Shown: positions 36,394 through 46,922 of the stretch, piece after piece
Layout: each line of letters starts with the position of its first letter
Position numbering within the stretch: the stretch's first letter is position 1
Assembly (NCBI GenBank): GCA_017562135.1
Contig: QEYB01000715.1
Location: 620,001-684,000, forward strand
DNA from: Dipylidium caninum
Taxonomy: Eukaryota; Platyhelminthes; Cestoda; Cyclophyllidea; Dipylidiidae
Direction: 5' to 3'
DNA length: 64,000 nt
Translations under genes and position numbers: made by a program
The notes under the pieces: model-generated
Databases searched by the model: none
Told to the model about the DNA's origin: nothing
What the model saw: only the letters and a program-made list of their open reading frames with translations

Positions 36394-39300
36394 CCTATTT
36401 CATTAACCCTTCCTCAGAGCAATGAGTGAAACGGTGAGACAGAGACTCCACACATGGAAGCAGGAGCAATAGGCTGTAACTAGTTTCATATCAGCTTGTA
36501 GTTAAGGCTCTGGTTCATTGGGGACAACGCTTGCTCCCCAAGGTGACACTCCACGGGGTGCTCAACACTCAGTCACTTGGGGCAATTTCGCCCAAGTCAT
36601 CGGGTGCCGACACGCTGATCAGGACCCGTCCCAATCCAGCCGGGTTCTCACTCACCTCGAATGAGGCTGCTGGCTGCTGCCAAGAGAGCAGTCGCCTGGT
36701 TGCTCACACGAAGCCCGCGTACAATGCTTATGGACAACGGCGCTCGCCCCGACTGCTGCCTTGAGGTGTCCCACTAGTTCAGTGCATTTGTGGCTCCAAA
36801 AAGGCTTCTTCCCACCGTCAGTGGAACTGACTGCTTCTTAAACTTTCCTGTCTAACGTGCCTTTTCGTCCTCTCATTTGGGTAGCCGTCGAGTGATTGGT
36901 TGAGCCTAACTCGAATTCAGATTACGAGTGGCTGGCCTTTTACTGAGATGACAAAACACCGGCTGATGACGTTTTTCCCCAACGGAGACGTCTCTTTTGT
37001 CAATGGCCAACGCGTCGTGTGACTAAGTCCACCGAATGCCGACTTCCCGATTGACCTGCCAGAAGTTCGAACTGCCACTTCCCCTGTTCGTTAAATTTCT
37101 TAGTAAGACCTCCTAGGGTGGCGTGAGATTTCAAGATTTACCCGGCTGATCCCCAGCATTGCCCCAACAGGTCCATCGTCCACCTTCCTAGTCGCACACG
37201 CTGTCCCGTGTTACCGTTTTAGTCCTACTGCTGGTCGGCGAGCTGCTTCAGTCCGCCCTCTGCTGGTAGCCGGCCTGCCGGCCGCGGGGACTTGGCCATT
37301 CGGACGAAAATATCTCCCTACCGCGGATCAGGCTGTCCGTCCGTGCTGTGACTCTCGCCACATCCAATCTTTTGCACCGCCTCCGCTTGTACAGCGCCTC
37401 ATCCTCGCCACTTCCCCTCTCTCCGGGTGTGTCTGTCTGTCTGTGTGCGTGTGTGTTTGTGAGAATGTAAATATTAGTTCTTTTTGTGAGAATACACACC
37501 CTCTGAACCAGTCGTCGGTCTTTGTATCAGCGCCCCCTGACCAAAATTATCAGTGCTAATTTAAGCGAAAACGGCATACAGGTGAGTAGGTGGTTGCGGG
37601 TATGAAGCGATGCACCGAAATCCCACTTCAGTCAAAAATGTCTCCATTTGCTGCATTTCCCGCCCCCACTTTCTCGTTCAATAGAAACGCCTTTTTTGTG
37701 CAGTCGCCGTGATGTTTCCATCGCGGGGACCTCTTGCACTCTACGGAAACGTGTCAAATTTATCATTTTGGACCATAGGGTAGATGCTCGCGTTGGACAT
37801 TTGTGGGCAGTTGTGAGAAAAAGGCTTCATCTACCCACTTTACTAAGTGCAACGCAATGAAACAGCCCTCGAGTTGCCCCCGACGTCTCCGCACGAGGTA
37901 ATAACGGGAAGGCGGAGTTATTGCTCGGTGCTCGAATGCATATGAAGGTTCCGTTCAGTCATCCATTGAGGAGCAACTAGCTCCGTGGCACTGCGATGAG
38001 CTACAACCTTTCGACACTATGTAACCGCGGATGCCCCGGCAGTTTATCAGAAGGGCAGAAAAGAGCCGCGTGGAGGAGCATGTGCGCGCCACACCGCCTC
38101 CCACCAGGTCGCGTATTTCACGACGCGGAATTCCGCTCCACGTTGTCGAGGTTGTAATTGACAGTTCCCTTGCGGTGTCAGACTCCAAAGCCAACGGGCA
38201 TGCGTCTGACCACATGACTGGAGCCCACTGTCTTCAGCCGCATTCTGTTCTGCTGTTGATGGTTAAAACAGTTTTCATCGAGGATGAGAAAGTGGCTGAG
38301 ATGTCACGTTCCGTAAAAGGGAAGTGCACGGGCGAATCACCGGCGTCACCGGATGAGCCTTGGCCTCATGAGAAGTTCACAGACGAGACGCAGTCTGCCC
38401 CATCCCCGCCCTGCCCCGCCCCGCACCACCGCGCTTTACTCCACTACGATCCGCTCCACTCGGCTCCACTCCGGGCTTCCTGAAGCGGTGTCCTTCGACC
38501 AGCGCACCGACCCCCTCCTCACTCGGAGGAGCTTGCTCTGTCGCTCTGCTCACAGTTCCCACGGGCAAGAACCCGAGGCCACCATGGCAATCGGGTGCTG
38601 CTTTACGGACCGAATGCCCTCAAGACGCCACCTCCCGCACCCCCCAGTGACGCGGATGTCTCTCGGCCGCCGCCTCCGCATGCGGCTGCTCGGAAGGGCG
38701 TCCCTCGCCCTACCTCTCCTCGTGCTCGGCTTCAGCAGTAGTGCGGAGCACATCACAAAAGAGCTGCCACTCGCCACCACATAAAATGGAGAGATGCCGA
38801 ATCTGCCAAGGGGAAGACGGACGTACTTAGTCTTCACGTGAAGTCGGTGGTTCTTCATAAGCACGCTTATTTCCCAAAATGCCAACCGTCATGGCGTTGT
38901 GCTTGGCTCGGCAAAATATTGTATTCGCAATCATATGATTTTGGACTTAAAATAAGTATGGAAATCCAAAGCTTGTGCTCAAAAATTTATCCTTAATTCA
39001 ACGAGACACTGTCCATTTTTGACCCTGCAGGCAGTGTCATAATCCCACCCTAAAAAAGTAGTGGATTTCCTAGTCAAAAGACTTAAATAAGTGCGATTTG
39101 CCGTCATCAGCGGGGTAAGGGCCACAGGGTGGAGGTGTTAGGGCTTCCAGCAGGGCGTCAACGACTTGTGGCGAGCCACCGACGATGCGTGGGGCTGCGC
39201 ATCACCGCGGTGGGCACCGACAGCCGCAGGAGTTGCCCCTCGTGGCCGCTTCGCTCGAACTGGTCGCATCGCTCAGGTCGGCGAGTTGTCGAACGCCCGC

Positions 39301-40375
39301 GTTTCAGCTGGTCGTCCGGTTGTTTGGTCCCAGTTCACGGCGCAGAATTCCTTTATTATCTCACCCGACTGCATCTGCGCCGACCGAGCTTGTTCCAGAC
39401 TATCCTTCTTGCGTCGTCAGGAATTAGTCTTTTTTAGAAGTGCGTCAGGTTGGGTGCCTTTCGGATGCAACAAGCTGTTTTCTTCGCCTTTCTAGCATCT
39501 GAGCTTCTCTGCATCCTCACGCGTGTTGTGCTCTGACGGACCCCAGTAGACGACGGCCTCGAACGAGGCGGGTCTCGTCGACTTCGACCGCATCGTGGAG
39601 CGCTTCCCGATGAAATATCAGCGGAGTGGATTTTGACCACACTGCCTTTCATTCCGCCTCTACGACACACAACATCGTGTCCACTTGTGATGAGTTCGTG
39701 CCTTTTCGCAAATAATGCACCAAAATACGTCTGCAGCGCATATCTTGTTGCCCCATTTGAAAATTTGTCTATGAACAGAAGTGCAGGACTAAACATCCGA
39801 AAGACTGACGTGGAAGCAATAAGAAAAGATACAAGTGGGGTACTTTGGAGAGGTTAACGGAACAAAAAAGAACGTGTGAGATGCATCCTGACGACAAAAT
39901 CAGCCGTGACTTAGTCGGCAATGCGAAAGATGACAAGGAATGCATGCATTTGCTTGTTGAAAGACAGCAAAAAGTGGCTGATCAAGAAGCCGGTTAGAAT
40001 GGGGCGCATTGACGACCGAGTCGCGGACACGCGGGCTCCGGGCAGGAATTATTGCTAACTCTTTCGCCTCCAGATCTAATGTGGGGAAAATGCTATGAAG
40101 AAGTCGCCTACGTCCTGTGGCAATAGTTCGCTCACTGTTTGACCTCCACCCATTTTCGGTTGTGCTTCGGGGGACTGGTGAGGGCCCTCGCACTGACGTG
40201 ACCTTCCAAGACAACTCAGCCCGCCTGACTACATCAACTTCCACATCTCCGCTGCCGGTTCTGGTTCTCAATGCACCCGCCTACCAGCTCGTCCTCCTCT
40301 GGCGCTGATGGTTCTAGCGATTCCTAACCTCTTGCAAGAAGACACACTATAGACCAGTGCTTTCGCGAATACCCA
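36394..40375. other. Intergenic, no gene recognised
   Basis: This lies between the stop of the anosmin-like gene and the convergent CCCH gene. It contains a TG/CTGT microsatellite at 37427-37462 and scattered GC-rich segments with unsupported ORFs, for example 38031-38483 and 39129-39437 on the plus strand. No domain or phase-consistent exon chain was recognised. Confidence 0.4.
37427..37462 (+). repeat. TG/CTGT microsatellite
   Basis: Alternating TG units interrupted by CTGT and CG run for about 35 bp in intergenic DNA. It is a simple-sequence repeat of no evident function. Confidence 0.7.
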
Positions 40376-40381
40376 TTTATT
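40376..40381 (-). terminator. Polyadenylation signal AATAAA of the CCCH gene
   Basis: AATAAA on the minus strand lies 23 bases after the second in-frame stop (40404-40406) of the CCCH gene. Its position implies that the transcript includes the second finger and ends just beyond it, so the TAA at 40482-40484 lies well inside the mRNA and is not near its natural end. Confidence 0.5.
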
Positions 40382-40403
40382 AGGGCATACATGACATGTT
40401 GCT

Positions 40404-41474
40404 TTAAGGCTGATATTCTGGTCCCATCCTGACGTGGACGAAAGCACATTTGTTTCCGTAGGGACATCGTCCTCTCTGCATTTAATGAAAGCATGCTTCA
40501 GTTCTGTATTTGGGGTGGTCGGAGATGAGCCGAAGCTCCTCGACCCCGTGTGCGAAGTGACAGCTTTCACCCGCAAGGCATTTACCTCTCTTGTAATGCA
40601 AGCAATATTTTGTCTTGTAGCGAACATTTTTCAACGATTTTTCATCCATGTCATCCGTCTTCAGTAGTTTCGCCAATAGCTGAAGGAAAACAGCATTCCT
40701 CGTGAGATGCGACAAAGTGGAATAAAATACACTCGACAAATTACGTCTTCCTTTAACAGTCGACCGCCTAGCGGCCAGGAGTCTACTCTACGTGAAGCAC
40801 GATCTCAATGTTAGGAGCACGTAACGACTCACCTTCCAGTTGATGTAGACGAAATTAGGTTGCGTTTCTGGCCACATCTCACTAGTGCAACTGCTAAGGC
40901 TGCTTGTCCACGAAGATGTTCGCGGACGGGCAGGCAACAGCGCGGGCAGAGACGCACCCTGTGGGAGGTGGAGAGATGGGGGCGCTGGATGCGAAAGCGA
41001 GGTGATGGGCCCCTGTGCAGCGAAGAGTCCCCCGGGCCTCGAGGACGCATGCATCCCGTTGTAGCAATGTTCGTGAAATTGGTCAACAGTGCTCACTTCG
41101 AGGCGTGACAACTGCTCTTTCATTTCTTTTGTCTGCTCCGCCAAATTCATATTCGAAAACATCGTCGGAGCACAGAGGTCTTTTTTTTCCCCACAGTAAA
41201 CTGGGTCGTCAACTTTATAGTCAGGGAAAACCATTGTTGTGCCAAAATGCACATTTTGCACCAGAGAAGGACAAGGGCCGTGGACGCATGGCGGATTGTG
41301 TTGCTCCACCGCACGCTGTTGCATCTTGCCTTGAGACCAAGTATTCCAAGCTCTCGCCATATTTCTCCCGTGCTCTATTTCGAAAGACAATGATAATGTT
41401 TGCTCTGTGGGTGCTATAAATGTGCTACGAACTCCGCGGGGTAGGGGGGGGTTGCCAAATTGGAGGTTCCCCAT
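40404..41474 (-). CDS. Tandem CCCH zinc-finger protein (tristetraprolin/TIS11 type) with an in-frame TAA in finger 2
   Basis: Exon 1 (41474-40833) encodes 214 residues without a known domain and ends at GTGAGT in phase 0. Exon 2 (40679-40404) begins after CCTTCAG. Finger 1 has the lead-in RYKTKYC and C-x7-C-x5-C-x3-H spacing. An 18-residue linker with HPKYRTEAC follows, the same length as in TIS11 proteins. Finger 2 is C-x8-C-x5-C-x3-H with CPYGNKCAFVH, but the third codon after its first Cys is TAA (40484-40482), where the family usually has an aromatic or polar residue. The frame stays open on both sides and ends at TAA 40406-40404. TIS11 proteins bind AU-rich 3' UTRs and trigger deadenylation using both fingers. 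As read, the protein is 279 residues with only finger 1. The stop could be a real nonsense mutation, readthrough or a base error. Start Met 41474 is the longest; a Met at 41363 is possible. Confidence 0.75.
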
Positions 41475-44266
41475 TGGTTACGTGGTTGGATGAGTGACAT
41501 CGTCCAGTGACCGCGAACTCACGTGTCTGATGTCTGACCAGCAGATATCCAGACGATTCGAGCACGAACCAATGGGAGGCGGAATTCCAAGGCCAATGTA
41601 GAAAATTTGAAAACCATATTGACATGGTCAAAACGGTTATTATGCTTTCGCAATCAGGTGTTGGATTTATAACTACTCACAAACACTCAGACTGGGATCG
41701 CCCACGGCCGTGCCCGTCGAGATAGCGCGGGACACAACTTCTTTCAGCCGGTTCCAGGTGCCTTTGCGAGGGACCTATTGTCGGAGTAGCACAGAGAAGT
41801 CTGTCAGGGGCGAAGACCACTTGAAATGCTCGTCACCTCATCATCCTTGGCATTTATCTACTATTGAGGGCAGATACAACCGCTCGCCCGAGAAATTTTA
41901 GTGAGAGCAATTTAGCAATACCCACGGCAAACACACTCGGCTGGCTGCGCCAGGGGAAGCAGCAGCAGCGACAGCAAGAGCATTCCTAACGCAATGTGGA
42001 CCGGCGATTCAGCAGTGTTGTGACTTCAGCGTCTGGATCAGGCCCACGACTGCAATAAAGTAATGTTTCATGCGCGTGATTACACGGTCGAATGAAAACC
42101 GCCAGTGGGGGCAAGGGCGGGGCCGGAGTGGGGAGGGGCAAGGAGGTGGGCGGTCGACTCCCCTGACCCTGGACACGAACTGTCTGCCGGTGGCTCCGTC
42201 GCATCTCACCGTCGCAAACGAAATAAAACGCTCTTAATGACTCCCATTGCATTTGTATGAAGGATGCATCGAGAAGCTCCTCACACGCGTTGGAGAATCT
42301 TGCAGGAGTCTACCACTTCCCTCACTCTTATTGTTTCACATGGCAGCTTCGCTATTTGACGAAACCAGATCTTGTCTTGAAGAAAACCATCTCTGGGATG
42401 AAGATTGAGCATAACTCAACGTGTACCGTCAATCCTCACCAGAGAAGGAATTGGTTCTCTCTTTATCATTCCCCTAGTTGTATGGCAACTGGCCGGTTTT
42501 AACATTATTTTAACTCCTACTGTGTGACCGTCGTCGAGGTCATTCGTTCCAGCCACACCTTTACCGCCGCTGCCGCGACCCTCCCGTCCCTCGGGTGGCT
42601 CAGAGCACGGATCGTGATGACAGTGACGGTGACCCTGGGTAATCGGCACCGGGGCACATGAGCGCAACACCAGACGACGAGGCTGGCGTAGATGGCGACG
42701 ATAATGGTGGCAGGCAGATTTGCGTTAAAGCATTAGATGTTATTGTCATATGTGGTTTAAATACAGACTTCCATAAGAAGGTGTGCCGAACTTTCGGCCA
42801 TAAATCTCAGAGAACATGACTCTCGCATGTCCGTTTGCACGAACCTTTCCGACGCTGAAAGCCCGGGTCGCCGTCATGGGTGCGGCACAACCGAACGCTG
42901 ACAACAAATGACGACTGTTTACAGCTGAGGGTCAAACTTACGCTCTGACTCAGACACATGATGCTTTTGGAGGGCGGAAGGCGTCGGGTGGGGGTGGGAG
43001 GGAGGGTTGGAACTCGATTGCGTTATCACAGAGCTGTTAGCATAATTAGTGATTCTACGGTCAAAATGAGGTACTTTTTGAGGCATGAGTCATCGGCGAC
43101 TCATTGACGAAAGTCTCAATCTTCGAAACACTATGGTGACACAAAGGGTCAGTCATGTAGTAATCAAATCTTTTTCGGCGTAATCATTGGAGGGGGCAGG
43201 ACAAGGAGGCCGGGGAAGGGGGGGGGAGGGATACCGATACATTTGTCGACAAAAAACGCACATGTAGAAGAAAATCATATCAAAATCATGCTGGTACGAA
43301 ATCGAAATGGTCAAATAATAACACCAAAAAGAAAATACACTCTTCAACATGCAGTACCTCTACCTAATGGCTTCTTAGGACTTCACACGTTGCATTTCTC
43401 CCGGCCAAGTTACTTTTAGAAAAAATGCTTTGGGAAAGAGTGCTTAAGGCTAAACTATTTTTCTCTCAGAGCATTTACTGTCATTCCTTAATCCCATCGA
43501 TGATAGACTAATTACCGCCGTACAAGACACCGCCGTCAAAAAACGGTTCGTCTGTAGCTTTGCCGTCACGGCACATTAGAGATTATATTATATGGTATAA
43601 ATGACGCCAAATCGGAACAAAACATGGAGGCTAAATCGTCCGATACAAACGCAATAATAGATTACAGAACCCCTTAGATTTAACAGCCACCAGGTTTTTG
43701 CAACCAGAAATCGAATTTCTTGCCGGGAATGGCAAAAATACATAATTCTATGCATTTCGGAAGGCTTTCCACATCTTCCATTCTGAAGTTGATTCCATAA
43801 TTTCGGGAAACGCCAAGGATCCCCACAAAATTGTAACCGGAATATATAAGGAAAATCCTCTAGAAACATGCTTGGTATTGCCTGGACAAGTCTAGAGTGA
43901 GAGTATGGGTGGTCATTTTTTATATTTTCATTTCTTATAATTAAATGTTTAAACATCCTTCCCGTTCCTGTTTCATTAGATTACATACCTTTTCTCAGGC
44001 TTCGAGTGCTTCCATGCCCTCGTTAACTCACACCATATTTGCATATCCTACATTATGCTCGCGTTGCACATCGATATTATACGAAGAATTCTTATCTAGG
44101 ATGTGACATGGGCGATGTACAATACCACATATTACATCTGATACCTATTGAGAATATTTTAATCGCCTGTTAAAGCTAGCTGACCTTGCGATGCTTTTAC
44201 TTTCTGTTGTGTGATAAGTGGTTATGCGTCACACAGATGTTTATTAATAAAAAATAAGGGACAAAG
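41475..44266. other. Intergenic, compositional transition, no gene recognised
   Basis: GC-rich DNA gives way to AT-rich DNA across about 42,500-43,400. G-rich runs occur near 42110-42150 and 43190-43220. A minus-strand ORF at 43588-43956 encodes 122 residues without a recognisable domain. CCAAT at 41569-41573 lies about 95 bp upstream of the CCCH gene start. Confidence 0.4.
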
Positions 44267-46922
44267 ATGGACGTTCATAGCCCCACAAACGTTTTTTCCT
44301 CGACATTAGCTGGAAGCACTGCAAATGAGACGAAATTCACGAAACCTATTCTTGGGACACCCTTGGAAATTAGCACAATGAGTCTTGCAAATTTAAATAG
44401 AAGACTGCTGGAAAAAAGGAAACAATTTCGGGTAAATTCTCCCGTATTGATTTTTTTGTCTTGCATGATTATCGAAACTGGCCTTTCCTATGTTTAGGCA
44501 AGAATCGCCTATTCAATCTTCTCTTACCGATTGGTATAACATCATAATTTCGGTTACTTGTCTATTTATAATCGTATTTACTGCTAATTTTTATTCCTCT
44601 TTGTAAGATACTTATTTAAAGAATTATGCGAGTCTGAATTATAATCATTTCTTTCTAACTCGATGCATAGCGCCCATTTGTGTTATACCGCCTACACTAA
44701 GGTTCACAGTCATTTACATTTCTCCAATATTCAGTGCTTTCACTATTGCCGACACTTAAAACTATTAGGTAGCCGTGCATAAGCAAAAGTGCTTTACGAA
44801 ATACCATTGTGCATATTTAGAGTCAAATTGCTGAAAGTAAAATGAAACGTGAAAATTTGATGGCACGTCAAGAGGATTTGCGATACCAAATGAAGCGCTT
44901 TGAAGGTTTCATTGTTGATAATGAGGCCAAACGCGTTAGAGCAATTAAGAAGTATATGACCGAACGCCAAATAATCGAAGAAAAGATTAAGGAAGGAGCC
45001 GAACTGAGAGTCGAGTTTGGGAGAGCTAAAACAGAGTAAGATAAAGACTGCATTTAAGGGGCATTGGTTTCTTTAGAGATTCTGATATACAGCATGGTTG
45101 CTAAACCGTTTTCGTCCCTAGATACGAAGATGTGAGGCGGAAGGTAGAGAAATACAGGAAATATGAGTCGTATCTCATGGATGTCATTGATCTACTTCCA
45201 CAAGGCAGGTGTTGTTATCTGGAAGGGCACATCATTTTGTACTAAAAACCTTTAAGTAGAATTTAGTATCGACTGCCACTAAGAACCAAGCTTGTTTCAT
45301 CTCAATAACTTACTATTGACCACTATTTCCCTGTATTTTCCTTCTGCTTTTTGTTACTTAAAATGAATTTGAGCAACAACACAATCATATTGTTTCATGT
45401 AAATTCAAGGGCAATGTACAATGTTATAGGAAAATCGAAACTTTTTTGCTAGTGACAATCTTTGGAGTAATTTTGAAATGGGAGCTCTCTGAAATGAATG
45501 CACACCAGTTTTTGCCCTAAAGCATCCTTTATTTCTAAGCGTAGATGTTACTTAAGAAGTCTTGAGAAACTCACAGAATGATTTTTTTGTTTAGATTACA
45601 TAAAGATAACTGACAATGCTCTCATCGGACTGATAATGCGTTACAACACTCTTTACGGAACATCCAAATCCCTCATGGTCGAGATGAATGCAAAATCTGA
45701 AAACGTAAGTGGGTCTTTTTCGAGTAAGGCTGCATTTCATTAAGAACAATCTGTGCCTTGAAGATGTTAACGCCCTATTGATTTGATTGCTCTCAAGGTC
45801 ATGATTTGGACTGATTTAATTGCCCCCGGATCTGCGGGGTCTGCACTTGCACTCGCGATAAGGCGTTCGCTTTCGCCCGCCTTAGCCTATCGTGCGCACT
45901 TGTGCAAGATAATCAAGGTTGGATTCCAGAGCCTGTGGCCCTCATTTATACATCCGCAAAAATTTGGCTATATCGAATCGGCATTTTTGGTCCCAATTTG
46001 GGGACATTTAACAGCTTCTTAGATCGAAATGCAGTGGAGAATTTCTTTTTACTAAATGATTTTTCATCTCTAGTGGTTTTTCCAAAATTTGCACGATGTC
46101 CTTGAATCAAGCTCATAAAGGCTACGGGACTATATACAGTCAAAACCTAAAGCGAACGTTTGTAGACGCCTGAGATTGGCTTTGGTGTTAGGACATTTCT
46201 AGTTCTGAATAGTTCTCCCCAAAAAGGCCCTTCATGTGGATTAATTACAATGCACGTACGTGAATTAAGAGTCTGTGTCGGACCCTCCTCAGATTCGTGA
46301 AGTGCAAACAACTCTGCAGACGTTGCGCGAGGAGCATACCAGTCGGATCCTCACGCTCAATTCTAAACTCGCCGATCTTTATAGAGAACGGGCAGCCAAC
46401 AGGGAGCAGTTACAGCAGCTCGTACAGAAATTTGACCAAAGCCACAAGGACTTGCGCAAACAAGTATGGGTTAGATAGTAGTATATAACCGAAATAAGTA
46501 ATAACGACTTCCGTTGAAGGCTGAGTCTACCTTAGTGCTCCCAGTTTTTTTCGAACCTATTGGGTTACAGTACATAGAATTATAGTTCGCCCCAACAAAA
46601 TTTGTCAGTACACGGTGCTATCCTATTTTAGTGTTGAAATGGGTTTGCATGATAATGTTGAACTTGCTAAAGAACATCGCCGGAGGCAAATTTAGGGTGA
46701 ATTACTGCGTATTTTTAAGTTTAGCTGGAACTTTTCACGACTGTTATCCGTTCAATTGATAACATTGTGGACAAATGTGGTTGGCCTTATACCGCTGCGG
46801 TGGAAGAGAATGAGACGTTGTGCACCAAATTGATCCGAATAATGGTGAGGAATTATTAGGATTTATTCGCCTGCCAATTTCGTTTACTAACTTATAAGAA
46901 GGTAGAGGTCTACGCTTTTTAA
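44267..46922 (+). CDS. CCDC42/CFAP73-family coiled-coil protein (ciliary axoneme)
   Basis: Seven exons join in frame: 44267-44431, 44821-45035, 45122-45204, 45595-45704, 46293-46463, 46725-46844 and a short 46899-46922. They encode 295 residues, close to the 300-320 usual for this family. Residues 56-190 carry the conserved coiled-coil block (DUF4200 type): a long charged helix with FEGFIVDNEAKRVRAIKK, then VEKYRKYESYLMDVIDLLP and LIGLIMRYNTL. A second helical block follows in exons 5-6. CCDC42 and CFAP73 (MIA2 in algae) associate with the modifier of inner arms complex or the sperm tail, and function in motile cilia. Intron 3 is read with a GC donor (GCAGGT, 45205), because only this choice keeps the frame into the conserved exon 4. 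The terminal exon is a phase-consistent guess. Orthology to CCDC42 versus CFAP73 is unresolved. Confidence 0.82.
45205..45594 (+). other. GC-AG intron in the CCDC42-like gene
   Basis: The exon ends CAAG and the intron starts GCAGGT; it ends TTTAG at 45594. Using the GT four bases downstream gives phase 2 and a stop codon after six codons in the next exon. The GC donor gives phase 1 and joins LLPQ to DYIKITDN, as the family requires. GC-AG introns are a known minor class spliced by the U2 machinery. Confidence 0.7.

Noticed and set aside
40268..40627. 119-codon minus-strand ORF overlapping the CCCH exon
   Set aside because: It is a different frame from the zinc fingers; it has no motif and is a shadow.
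43588..43956. 122-codon minus-strand ORF in AT-rich DNA
   Set aside because: It has no recognisable domain, no upstream or downstream exons and no regulatory context.
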